Below, one piece after another: positions 43,788 to 52,074 of a stretch of 64,000 bases of DNA. The notes under the pieces were generated by a model. That model did no database searches. It was not told the origin of the DNA and saw only the letters and a program-made list of their open reading frames with translations. Position numbers and translations under genes: made by a program. The first letter of the stretch is position 1, and the number at the start of each line of letters is the position of its first letter. Origin of the DNA: WGAB01 sp964406105. Lineage in GTDB: Bacteria > Hydrothermota > Hydrothermia > WGAB01. The DNA lies in contig CAYOQK010000022.1 in NCBI GenBank assembly GCA_964406105.1, positions 1 to 64,000 on the forward strand. The letters run 5' to 3'.

Positions 43788-45469
43788 GCAACAACGGAAA
43801 CCGTTGGAACCCCAAGAACTTCAAGGCCCACGACATCCCGGATACCTCCGTGAGCCTAACGGATTCCTTAAACAACAAAACCGGCTCCTGGCGCAGCATG
43901 AAGCCGGTCATTGAAGACAAGTACGCTCCGTGCATCAAGGCCTGCCCCACCAACACCCTCATTCCCCAGTACTTTGACCAACTGATCCGCGGCAATCTGG
44001 ACGCCGCAGGCTGGATCCTACTGGAGCACAACCCCATCCCCTCGGTAACCGGCCGCGTGTGTCCCCACCCTTGCGAACTCGGATGCAACCGGGGCCGCTA
44101 CGATCAACCCATCTCCATCCGCGAGATTGAGCGGTTCGTGGGCGACCACATCCTGGACAAAAAGGGCGTTCCTCCCAAAACCGAAACGGGCAAACGCGTG
44201 GCCGTGGTAGGAAGCGGCCCGGCCGGGATGTCCGCCGCCTTTTACCTGCGCCGCCGCGGCCACACCGTGGTGGTCTTTGAAAAAGAGGAAAAGGGCGGTG
44301 GCGTACTCCGCTACGGCATTCCAGAGTACCGACTGCCCAAGGACATCGTGGACCGAGAGTTCCTCGCCCTGGAACGCATGGGGGTGCAGTTCAAGTACAA
44401 CACCACCGTGGGCCAGGACCTCTCCGTGGAGCAACTCCTGCAGGAGTACGATGCTGTGTTCCTGGGCCACGGAGCCATGAAGGAACGCCACATGGGCATC
44501 CCTGGCGAGGAGCACTTCCTCTCGGGCCTGGAGTTCCTGTGGCAGGTGAATCACGGCAACCTCAAACCCCCTGGCAAACGCGTGGCCGTGATCGGCGGCG
44601 GCAACGTGGCCATGGACGTGGCCCGCGCCCTGCTCCGGCTGGGAGCGGAGCCCATCGTGCTCTATCGCCGCACCCGCAAGGAAATGCCCGCCTTGGAAGA
44701 GGAAGTGGAACGGGCCCTGGAGGACGGCATTGAATTCCGGTTCCTCACCCAACCGGTGGCCGCCCGCAAGGAAAACGGCCACATTGTGCTCACCTGCGTG
44801 AAGATGCAATTGGGCGAGCGCGATCGCTCAGGTCGCCCTCGGCCCGTCCCCGTGGAGGGATCGGAACACGACCTGGTGTTTGACGCCGTGGTGGCCGCCA
44901 TCGGCGAGTACGTGGACACCTCTTTCCTGCCCAAAGAGGCCCTGGACAAGGACGGCTGGCTCGTGGCCGACAAGAAAACCGGCCGCACCCCGGTCAAAGG
45001 CCTGTATGCCGGCGGCGACGCCGTGCTGGGCCCGGCCACCGTGGTGGAAGCCGTGGGCATGGGTCGCCGTGCTGCCGAAGCCATTGACGCCTATCTGAAC
45101 GGCGTGGAAGACTACAAGCCTGCTCCCCTCCCCCGTACCGTGTCCTTCAAGTACATCATGACCGAGTACTTCCCCAAGGCCCCCCGGGTGGAGGTACCGG
45201 AACTCCCCGTGGAAGAGCGCATCAAGGACTACTTCAAAGAGGAAGTGCTGGGCTACGATCTGGACCGCGCCGTCAAGGAAGCCCTCCGCTGCTTCTCCTG
45301 TGGCCACTGCAACAGCTGCGGCAACTGCTACGTGTTCTGCCCCGACTATGCCATCAAATGGGTGAACGACAAGCCCGTGGTGGACTACGACTACTGCAAA
45401 GGCTGTGGCATCTGTGCCCAGGAGTGCCCGCGGGGCATCATCACCATGGAATTTGAACGGCTGTTCTGA
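43784..45469 (+). CDS. GltD/NfnB-like FAD and NADPH-binding oxidoreductase fused to PFOR delta (2x[4Fe-4S] ferredoxin) subunit
   Basis: A 561-residue fusion. Residues about 45-110 hold the GltD-type N-terminal iron-sulfur ligands (CIKACPTNTLIP; CPHPCELGCNRG). An FAD site follows (VAVVGSGPAGMSAAFYLRR, YGIPEYRLPKDIV). The second Rossmann motif is VAVIGGGNVAMDVARALLRL, and YRRTRKEMPA is the arginine-rich block that favours NADPH in GltD/NfnB relatives. GLYAGGDAVLGPATVVEAV closes the FAD domain. The last 70 residues are a PorD-like ferredoxin (CGHCNSCGNCYVFCPD and CKGCGICAQECPRG). It lies exactly where porD should be, between the gamma and alpha genes. An electron link between the oxidoreductase's clusters and NADPH is inferred. 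Confidence 0.9.
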   Translation: MSNNGNRWNPKNFKAHDIPDTSVSLTDSLNNKTGSWRSMKPVIEDKYAPCIKACPTNTLIPQYFDQLIRGNLDAAGWILLEHNPIPSVTGRVCPHPCELGCNRGRYDQPISIREIERFVGDHILDKKGVPPKTETGKRVAVVGSGPAGMSAAFYLRRRGHTVVVFEKEEKGGGVLRYGIPEYRLPKDIVDREFLALERMGVQFKYNTTVGQDLSVEQLLQEYDAVFLGHGAMKERHMGIPGEEHFLSGLEFLWQVNHGNLKPPGKRVAVIGGGNVAMDVARALLRLGAEPIVLYRRTRKEMPALEEEVERALEDGIEFRFLTQPVAARKENGHIVLTCVKMQLGERDRSGRPRPVPVEGSEHDLVFDAVVAAIGEYVDTSFLPKEALDKDGWLVADKKTGRTPVKGLYAGGDAVLGPATVVEAVGMGRRAAEAIDAYLNGVEDYKPAPLPRTVSFKYIMTEYFPKAPRVEVPELPVEERIKDYFKEEVLGYDLDRAVKEALRCFSCGHCNSCGNCYVFCPDYAIKWVNDKPVVDYDYCKGCGICAQECPRGIITMEFERLF

Positions 45470-45479
45470 GGAGGCCACC

Positions 45480-46655
45480 ATGAAACTCTTGGAAAACAGC
45501 ACCTACACCGTTTTAAAGGGCAACCATGCCGTTTCCGTGGGGGCGAAACTGGCCCGGGTAGAGGTGATCGCTGCCTATCCCATTACCCCGCAAACCACCA
45601 TTGTGGAACTGCTTTCCGAAATGGTGGCCAACGGCGATCTCCGGGCTCGGTTCATCACCGTAGAGTCCGAGCACTCCGCCATGGCGGGTTGCATTGGCGC
45701 CTCGCTGGCAGGAGCCCGGGCCTTTACGGCCACTTCGGCCCAAGGGCTGGCCCTGATGCACGAGATGCTCCACTGGGCCGCAGGCGCCCGCGCCCCCATC
45801 GTCATGGCCAACGTGAACCGGGCCATGGCACCCCCGTGGTCCATCTGGACCGAGCAAACCGACTCCTTAGCCCAACGGGACACCGGCTGGATCCAGATCT
45901 ACAACGAGTCCAACCAAGAGGTGTTGGACACGGTGATCCTCGCCTACAAGGTGGCGGAACGCGTACGCGTGCCCGCCATGCTGGTGCTGGATGCCTTCGT
46001 GCTCTCCCACACCTCCGAACCCGTGGAGGTGTACCCCCAGGAACTGGTGGACGAATACCTGCCGCCCTACGAGAACCCCCATGCGCTGAACCTCAACGAT
46101 CCGCGTGCCATCGGAAGCCTGGCTGATCCCCACATCTACATGGAGTTCCGGTACAAACTCCAAAAAGCCCACGAGGAAGCCCTCCAGGTGTTCAAGGAGG
46201 AGGGCAAACGCTTTAAAGAGTTCTTCGGCCGGTCGTACGACACCCTGGAAGGCTTCTACCTGGACGACGCCGACTACGTGCTGGTAACCTCGGGCACCGT
46301 CACCTCCACGGCCAAGTACACCGTGGCCCAATTGCGGGAAAAGGGCGAAAAGGTGGGGATCCTCAAGATCCGCCTGTTCCGTCCCTTCCCCTTTGAAGAC
46401 GTGCGAAACGCGTTGCGGGGCCGGAAGAAGGTGGCGGTCATTGATCGCAACATCTCCTTCGGGCACTCAGGCATCTTTTACTCCGAGATCAAAAGCGCGC
46501 TGTACCGAGATGCCGGGGCACCCCCGGTCTTTGGCTACATTGCGGGGCTCGGCGGTCGCGACGTGCGTCCCCACGATATCCTGGCCATCTACGAGGACCT
46601 GAAACAGCGGGAGGAACCCGCAGAACCCATCCTCTGGAAGGGGGTGCGAGCATGA
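45480..46655 (+). CDS. porA: Pyruvate:ferredoxin oxidoreductase alpha subunit
   Basis: A 391-residue alpha subunit; the ATG at 45480 follows GAGGAGG, whereas the frame upstream is in the preceding gene. YPITPQTTIVELLSEM, FITVESEHSAMAGCIGASLA and TATSAQGLALMHEML mark the substrate and cofactor region, and RDTGWIQIYNESNQEVLD and FVLSHTSEPVEV match archaeal and Thermotoga PorA, pointing to pyruvate. It overlaps the beta gene by 4 bp. Confidence 0.95.
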   Translation: MKLLENSTYTVLKGNHAVSVGAKLARVEVIAAYPITPQTTIVELLSEMVANGDLRARFITVESEHSAMAGCIGASLAGARAFTATSAQGLALMHEMLHWAAGARAPIVMANVNRAMAPPWSIWTEQTDSLAQRDTGWIQIYNESNQEVLDTVILAYKVAERVRVPAMLVLDAFVLSHTSEPVEVYPQELVDEYLPPYENPHALNLNDPRAIGSLADPHIYMEFRYKLQKAHEEALQVFKEEGKRFKEFFGRSYDTLEGFYLDDADYVLVTSGTVTSTAKYTVAQLREKGEKVGILKIRLFRPFPFEDVRNALRGRKKVAVIDRNISFGHSGIFYSEIKSALYRDAGAPPVFGYIAGLGGRDVRPHDILAIYEDLKQREEPAEPILWKGVRA

Positions 46656-47587
46656 CCTGGTGGTGGAAAGAAGTAGACAGCACTACGGACCTTTTGAACC
46701 CTGGGCATTTGGCCTGCCAGGGGTGTGGGGCCACCATTGCCATGCGTCTGGCCCTCAAGGGCCTGGGCAACCGGGTGATGGCCACCATCCCTGCCTGCTG
46801 CTGGACCATCATTGACGGCGCCTGGCCGAACCACGCCTTGAAGATCCCCCTCATGCACACGGCCTTTGAAACCGCCGCCATTGCGGCTTCGGGCATCCGT
46901 GCCGCCTTGGACGTCAAGGGCGAAGAGGACGTTACGGTAATGGCCTGGGCCGGTGACGGCGGTACCTTTGACATTGGGATCCAAGCCCTCTCCGGCGCAG
47001 CGGAACGCAACGAGAACATCATCTACGTGACCTACGACAACGAGGCCTACATGAACACCGGCATCCAGCGCTCCAGCGCCACCCCCTACGGGGCCTGGAC
47101 CACCACCACGCCGGTGAAGCACCCGGAGAGCCGCCCCAAGAAGAACATCATGGAGATCATGGCCGCCCATCGGATCCCCTACGCCGCAACGGTCAACGTG
47201 GCCTTCCCCGACGATTTCGTGCGGAAGTTCAAGAAGGCCAAGGGCATCGTAGGCATGCGGTTCTTCCACGTGTTCTCCCCATGCCCACCGGGCTGGAAAA
47301 TCCCCTCGGATATGTCCATCAAGGTGGCACGGATGGCCGTAGAAACCAAGATGTTCCCCCTGTACGAGATTGAGGACGGCGAGCGGGTGACCATCAACTA
47401 CTGGCCCGAAGGCCGGCCAGTGGAGGAATACCTGATGATGCAGGGCCGGTTCAAACACCTCACCGACGAGCAGATTGAGTACATCCAAAGGTTCGTGGAC
47501 CATCAGTGGGAACGGCTGGTTCGCCAACACGAGCTCACCCACGGCTCCCTGCCCGAAGAAGCCAAAGCCACCTTGAACACCGGTTGA
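46652..47587 (+). CDS. porB: Pyruvate:ferredoxin oxidoreductase beta subunit (TPP-binding)
   Basis: A 311-residue thiamine-pyrophosphate subunit. CQGCGATIAMRLAL begins the cluster/TPP region, WAGDGGTFDIGIQALSGA is the TPP-Mg motif, and YDNEAYMNTGIQRSSATPYG is the block shared by pyruvate-specific PorB enzymes. Single later cysteines may complete a proximal [4Fe-4S] cluster. It ends the nuo-por cluster and is followed by a strong hairpin. Confidence 0.95.
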   Translation: MTWWWKEVDSTTDLLNPGHLACQGCGATIAMRLALKGLGNRVMATIPACCWTIIDGAWPNHALKIPLMHTAFETAAIAASGIRAALDVKGEEDVTVMAWAGDGGTFDIGIQALSGAAERNENIIYVTYDNEAYMNTGIQRSSATPYGAWTTTTPVKHPESRPKKNIMEIMAAHRIPYAATVNVAFPDDFVRKFKKAKGIVGMRFFHVFSPCPPGWKIPSDMSIKVARMAVETKMFPLYEIEDGERVTINYWPEGRPVEEYLMMQGRFKHLTDEQIEYIQRFVDHQWERLVRQHELTHGSLPEEAKATLNTG

Positions 47588-47595
47588 TCCCCCTG

Positions 47596-47623
47596 GGGCT
47601 GGGGGCGAAATCGCCCCCAGCCC
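47596..47623 (+). terminator. Hairpin at the end of the nuo-por cluster
   Basis: A 13-bp perfect stem (47596-47608 with 47611-47623, GGGCTGGGGGCGA arm) lies 9 bp after the porB stop. No clear U-tract follows. Confidence 0.7.
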
Positions 47624-47657
47624 ATCCTTCAAAACTCTTGTCGTTTCAACGCTTCGG

Positions 47658-47687
47658 TTGACCCCCTTGGGAGGAGCGTTGTAAACT
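47658..47687 (+). promoter_or_regulatory. Promoter of the TPR protein gene
   Basis: TTGACC (47658-47663) and TAAACT (47682-47687) are 18 bp apart, with TG just before the -10. The leader of about 42 nt ends with AGGGAGTG, a ribosome site for the ATG at 47736. Confidence 0.65.
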
Positions 47688-47735
47688 TAGGGGCTGAATG
47701 TGGGCCAAAATCCGAAGAAAAGGGAGTGAATCACG

Positions 47736-48959
47736 ATGATCAACATCCTGATGGTGTCGCTGACCTTCGTGCTGGCCAGTACTCCGGACACTGGGCAGGC
47801 GCACCAGTTCACGCGCCGCGACTCGGCCAAAATCTGGTTCTCCGTAGGCAAAGACTACTTCAACAAGAACAACCTGGAACGCGCCATCGCCAACTTCAAA
47901 CGCGCCCTCTCCTACGACTCTACCTTTGTGGAAATCTACCTGCACCTGGGCCAGGCCTACCTGAAACTCGGCCAGTTTGATTCTGCCGAAGTGGCCTACC
48001 GCAAGGTAGCCCAGATCAATCCACAGGACTCCCGCGGTTGGCAAGGCCTGGGCTTCATGTACGGCATCGTCAAAAAGGACGTGGAAAAGGGCATTGAGTT
48101 CTACAAAAAGGCCCTGGAGGTGGACCCCAACAACAACGACGCCCGTTTCGGATTGGCCACCCTGCTGGACAAGGCCGGACGCTCCGAGGAGGCAGATTCC
48201 ATTTACCAGGCGGCCATCGCTGCAGATCCCGACAACCCTGCCATTCTTAAGGCCTACGGTGTGTTTCTGGCGGAAAAACAGGAGTACGCCAAGGCATTGC
48301 CCTACCTGGAAAAGGCCCACACCAAAAACCCCGAAGACCCCAAGGTCAACAACCTGCTCTTAGAGGCCTACCTGGCCCTTGCCAAAGCGGCCGAGAACAA
48401 GGCCGACCGGAAGGCCTACTACGAAAAGGCCCTTACGCTCCTCAACGAGAAGATTCAGAAGGACTCCACAGACATCAACCTGTTCATCAAACGCGCCAAC
48501 GTGCTGGCCAACCTGGGGAAGGTGAACGAAGCCATTCACGACCTGGACCGCGCCATTGAACTGCGGCCAGACATCCCCAACGCCCTCCTCATCAAGGCCA
48601 ACCTCCTGATGGAGGTGAAAAAGGACTACGCCGGGGCCCGTCAACTCCTGAAAAAGGCCCTGGAAATGGACCTGCCCGACAACGTGCGGGCAGCCACCCT
48701 GGCCCTCTTGGCCGACGCCTACTTTTACCCCGCCGAAAACCTGAGAAAACAGGGCGATGCCCTGCGCAAAAAGGGGCTGGAACTGGAGGCCCGCAAGAAG
48801 TACGGCGAGGCTGTTCCCCTGTACGACAAGGCCATCCAAACCTACAAGAAGGTGCTGCAATACCCTGGCACCCGCTGGACCGAATACGCCCAAAAACAGG
48901 TCAAGCGCGCCCAAACCCTCCGCAAGAAGGCCTGGCGCCGCAGCCAGGGCATTGAATGA
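47736..48959 (+). CDS. Exported tetratricopeptide-repeat protein
   Basis: A 407-residue protein with a short hydrophobic N-terminus (ILMVSLTFVLASTPDTG) that may be a signal peptide. Tandem TPR units fill the rest, for example AIANFKRALSYDSTFVEIYL, GIEFYKKALEVDPNNNDARF, AIHDLDRAIELRPDIPNALL. At least eight repeats can be counted. TPR arrays bind partner proteins, often in envelope assembly; no partner is evident. The stop overlaps the HNH gene start by 4 bp (ATGA). Confidence 0.85.
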   Translation: MINILMVSLTFVLASTPDTGQAHQFTRRDSAKIWFSVGKDYFNKNNLERAIANFKRALSYDSTFVEIYLHLGQAYLKLGQFDSAEVAYRKVAQINPQDSRGWQGLGFMYGIVKKDVEKGIEFYKKALEVDPNNNDARFGLATLLDKAGRSEEADSIYQAAIAADPDNPAILKAYGVFLAEKQEYAKALPYLEKAHTKNPEDPKVNNLLLEAYLALAKAAENKADRKAYYEKALTLLNEKIQKDSTDINLFIKRANVLANLGKVNEAIHDLDRAIELRPDIPNALLIKANLLMEVKKDYAGARQLLKKALEMDLPDNVRAATLALLADAYFYPAENLRKQGDALRKKGLELEARKKYGEAVPLYDKAIQTYKKVLQYPGTRWTEYAQKQVKRAQTLRKKAWRRSQGIE

Positions 48960-49498
48960 TCGCTGGGGGTGAGACCTTCAGGAGCACGAAACTCAACGGT
49001 CCGGTTCTGGTACTCAACGGAAACTACGAGCCCCTGCATATCACCACCGTGCGCAGGGCCGTATCCCTGATCTTCACAGGCAAAGCGGAGATGATCTTGC
49101 CCTTTGACGGTGAAGTCCTGCGGGCCCAGCACCTCACGATGAAACGCCCCAGTGTGATCCGACTGGCCCGATACGTACGATGGATCCGACGGGAGATCCC
49201 TCCCACCAAACGCAATATCCTGCGTCGCGATCGGTATACCTGCCAGTACTGTGGCACCCGCGAGGGTCCCATGACCATTGACCACGTGATCCCCAAAGTG
49301 CTGGGAGGGAAAGACACATGGGAAAACCTGGTGTGCGCCTGTGTGCGATGCAACAACAAAAAGGGTGACCGCACTCCAGAGCAGGCCGGCATGAAGCTCC
49401 GGAGGAAACCTCGCCGTCCCCATCACTTCCTGTTCCGCTTCCAAACCGAAAAACTGCCCGACCCCCGTTGGAAGATGTTTCTTTTCGGCTTGGAGTGA
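48956..49498 (+). CDS. HNH endonuclease-domain protein
   Basis: A 180-residue protein with an N-terminal beta region (VLVLNGNYEPLHITTVRRA) and a C-terminal HNH domain: zinc cysteines in CQYCGTREGPMTIDHVIPK and CVRCNNKKGDRTPEQAG, and DH as the catalytic part. This wording is typical of a widespread stand-alone HNH family in bacteria with no firmly known role. It is not inside an intron or intein here. It is translationally coupled to the TPR gene. Confidence 0.88.
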   Translation: MIAGGETFRSTKLNGPVLVLNGNYEPLHITTVRRAVSLIFTGKAEMILPFDGEVLRAQHLTMKRPSVIRLARYVRWIRREIPPTKRNILRRDRYTCQYCGTREGPMTIDHVIPKVLGGKDTWENLVCACVRCNNKKGDRTPEQAGMKLRRKPRRPHHFLFRFQTEKLPDPRWKMFLFGLE

Positions 49499-49527
49499 AC
49501 TCCTGATCTTCTGCGCCACTGTTGGGA

Positions 49528-49556
49528 TTGCTCTGGACCCAGGAGGGGCGTAAACT
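49528..49556 (+). promoter_or_regulatory. Promoter of the OPT transporter gene
   Basis: TTGCTC (49528-49533) and TAAACT (49551-49556) are 17 bp apart. AAAAGGAGG follows before the GTG at 49582. Confidence 0.6.
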
Positions 49557-49581
49557 TCGGCCGACGAAAAGGAGGCCATCG

Positions 49582-51300
49582 GTGGATTCCCGCGAGTTTA
49601 CCCTTCGTGCCCTGATTCTTGGCATCCTGCTGGCTGTCGTGTTCGGTGCTGCCAACGCCTACCTGGGGCTTAAGGCCGGCATGACCGTATCGGCCTCTAT
49701 CCCGGCCGCGGTGGTGAGCATGGCCATCCTGCGCGGCTTGCTCCGGTCTGGCACGGTGCTGGAAAACAACATGGTCCAAACCATCGCCTCGGCGGGCGAG
49801 TCTTTGGCGGCCGGCGTGATCTTCACGGTGCCAGCCCTCCTTCTGCTGGGCCTTAATCCCTCGCTTTTCCTCATCTTTCTGGTGGCTGCCACCGGAGGGC
49901 TCTTGGGGGTGCTGCTCATGGTGCCCATCCGAAAACACCTGATAGAGGACGAACACAACACCCTGCCCTATCCCGAAGGCACCGCCTGCGCCGAGGTGTT
50001 AGAAGCTGGTGAAGAGGGGGGCAAGAAGGCCCGTGAGGTGTTCCTGGGAATGGGCCTGGGGGCCCTGTTCAAAGCCCTGCCCGCAGGAGCCAAACTCTAC
50101 CCCGGCGCTCCCTCCGTGTTCCTGCGGCCCCTCAAGACCCTGCTGGGTGTGGACCTGTCGCCCGCCCTTATCGGAGTAGGCTACATCCTCGGGCTCCGGA
50201 TCTCGGCTCTGGTCCTGGCTGGAGGCGTGCTTGGCTGGTTCGTGTTTATCCCCTTGATTGCCTGGCTCAAGGGCATCCCCGTAGTCAACGCCGAGGCCGT
50301 GTTTGACCTGTGGCACACCCATATCCGCTACATCGGGGCGGGAGCGGTGCTGGCCGGGGGCATCGTGAGCCTCCTCCGTAGTGGTCCGGCCATTGCCGCC
50401 ACCCTTCGGCATCTGCGATTCGGTCATGGTCGCCGCGATCTTCCCCTCGGTGTGGTGTTCACAGGTGTCGCCCTGGGGTTTCTGTGGCTCTGGTGGGGGC
50501 CCTGGTTTGGCCTGGGGCTTTACGGCGCCCTGTTTTCGGTGATCTTTGCCTTTCTCTTCGTGCTGGTGTCCGCCCGCATCGTGGGCATCGTGGGGAGTTC
50601 CTCCAATCCCGTGTCGGGCATGACCATCGCCACCCTGCTGGTCACCTCCCTCATCTTCGTAAAACTCGGGGCGCAAGGCACCACGGGGATGCTCCAGGTG
50701 CTCACCCTGGGGGCTGTGGTGTGCATTGCTGCCGCCATCGCTGGCGACACAGCCCAGGACCTGAAAACCGGATTCCTGGTGGGTGCCACCCCCTGGAAAC
50801 AGCAAATCGGCGAATTGGTAGGCGTGTTGACCTCTGCGGTGTTCATCGGCTGGACCCTGTACCTGCTGCATCATGCATACACCATCGGCTCCCGCGAGCT
50901 CTCGGCCCCTCAGGCCACCCTGATGTCGCTGGTGGTCAAAGGGGTGTTTGAAGGCAACCTGCCCTGGTTCCTGGTGGGGACCGGGGTATTCACCGCCCTC
51001 AGCGTGGAACTCTTGGGAATCCACTCCTTGCCCTTCGCCGTGGGCCTTTACCTGCCCCTGGAACTCTCCACCTCCTTGGTCTTAGGGGGACTGGTGGCCC
51101 ATCTCACGAAGAACAGCAACCAAGGAGTGCTCTTCGCCTCCGGTTTGGTGGCCGGAGACGCCCTCACCGGGATCCTCATCGCCCTGGTGCTCACCGTGGG
51201 CCTGCGGCTCCCCCACGGGCCTGGTCACCCCGCCCTGGCTTGGGTTGCTTTGGGCTTGCTGATGCTCTTGCTTTATCTGCGTGCCCGTAGCCGGCCATGA
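49582..51300 (+). CDS. OPT family oligopeptide transporter
   Basis: A 572-residue polytopic membrane protein starting at GTG 49582 after AAGGAGG; the frame further upstream overlaps the promoter. About 14 or more hydrophobic helices are visible. The blocks LGLKAGMTVSASIPAAVVSM, LPYPEGTACAEVLEAGEEG and SSNPVSGMTIATLLVTSLIF are typical of bacterial OPT transporters, which import oligopeptides or metal chelates using the proton gradient. The substrate is not predictable. The stop overlaps truA by 4 bp. Confidence 0.9.
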   Translation: MDSREFTLRALILGILLAVVFGAANAYLGLKAGMTVSASIPAAVVSMAILRGLLRSGTVLENNMVQTIASAGESLAAGVIFTVPALLLLGLNPSLFLIFLVAATGGLLGVLLMVPIRKHLIEDEHNTLPYPEGTACAEVLEAGEEGGKKAREVFLGMGLGALFKALPAGAKLYPGAPSVFLRPLKTLLGVDLSPALIGVGYILGLRISALVLAGGVLGWFVFIPLIAWLKGIPVVNAEAVFDLWHTHIRYIGAGAVLAGGIVSLLRSGPAIAATLRHLRFGHGRRDLPLGVVFTGVALGFLWLWWGPWFGLGLYGALFSVIFAFLFVLVSARIVGIVGSSSNPVSGMTIATLLVTSLIFVKLGAQGTTGMLQVLTLGAVVCIAAAIAGDTAQDLKTGFLVGATPWKQQIGELVGVLTSAVFIGWTLYLLHHAYTIGSRELSAPQATLMSLVVKGVFEGNLPWFLVGTGVFTALSVELLGIHSLPFAVGLYLPLELSTSLVLGGLVAHLTKNSNQGVLFASGLVAGDALTGILIALVLTVGLRLPHGPGHPALAWVALGLLMLLLYLRARSRP

Positions 51301-52037
51301 GGGAACCCCAATTCGCTTACCGGCTGGACTTGGAGTACGACGGTACCGACTTCTTCGGCTGGCAAATCCAACCGAACCAGCGCACGGTACAGGGAGAGCT
51401 GTTGGCTGCTGCCCAGCGGCTATTTCCCCACCCGCCGATTCAAATCGTGGGGGCCTCGCGCACGGATCGGGGAGTGCATGCGCGTCACCAGGTGGCGGTG
51501 CTCCGCACCTCCCAGCCCCGCCCTCCTGGGGAGATCCAGTCGGCCCTCAATGCCCTGACGGGCGACGACCTATGGATTCACCGGGTTACCCCTGTGCCGC
51601 TGGAGTTCCATCCCAGGTACCAGGCCCGGGCCAAGCGATACCAGTATCGGGTGGTGCGGGGGCACTCTCCTCTTCGGCGTCGGTATGCATGGGAGTTCCC
51701 CCTGCCCTTGAACGTGCCCCTGCTGCAGCGGTTGGCTTCCCAACTTTTGGGCGAACACGATTTCAAACTCCTGAGCACGGATCCCAGGGAAAACACCCGC
51801 ATCGCCCTCTTGGAATCCCATTGGAGGGAAAGGGACGACGAATTGGTGTACACCGTGGTGGCCCCTCGGTTTCTTTACAAGATGGTCCGAATCCTGGTGG
51901 GCACGATGGTGTTGGCGGCGGCGGGCCGTTTGCCTGCCGACACCCTGGCCCGGGCGTTGCAGGGGCAACGGGTCCGCATCGCTGTAGCACCGCCCCAGGG
52001 CCTGGTGTTGGACCGGATTTTCTTTGAAATGCCGTAA
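51297..52037 (+). CDS. truA: tRNA pseudouridine(38-40) synthase
   Basis: A 246-residue pseudouridine synthase acting on the tRNA anticodon stem-loop. YDGTDFFGWQIQPNQRTVQG begins the catalytic domain, ASRTDRGVHARHQVAV holds the catalytic Asp, and RFLYKMVRILVGTMV is the late conserved motif. Length and layout are normal. It is coupled to the OPT gene by a 4-bp overlap. Confidence 0.96.
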   Translation: MREPQFAYRLDLEYDGTDFFGWQIQPNQRTVQGELLAAAQRLFPHPPIQIVGASRTDRGVHARHQVAVLRTSQPRPPGEIQSALNALTGDDLWIHRVTPVPLEFHPRYQARAKRYQYRVVRGHSPLRRRYAWEFPLPLNVPLLQRLASQLLGEHDFKLLSTDPRENTRIALLESHWRERDDELVYTVVAPRFLYKMVRILVGTMVLAAAGRLPADTLARALQGQRVRIAVAPPQGLVLDRIFFEMP

Positions 52038-52040
52038 AAT
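52035..52040 (+). promoter_or_regulatory. Possible -10 element for the M16 peptidase pair
   Basis: TAAAAT overlaps the truA stop codon and lies 34 nt before the ATG at 52075. No -35 at 17 bp is apparent, so transcription may also come from upstream. Confidence 0.35.
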
Positions 52041-52074
52041 TTTGCTGAAACCTGAACCTTTGGAGGTCTCTGCT

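Noticed and set aside
48956..49498. HNH gene as a homing endonuclease or mobile intron remnant
   Set aside because: It is in frame in an operon, uninterrupted, with no intron or intein motifs around it, and it matches a common stand-alone HNH type.
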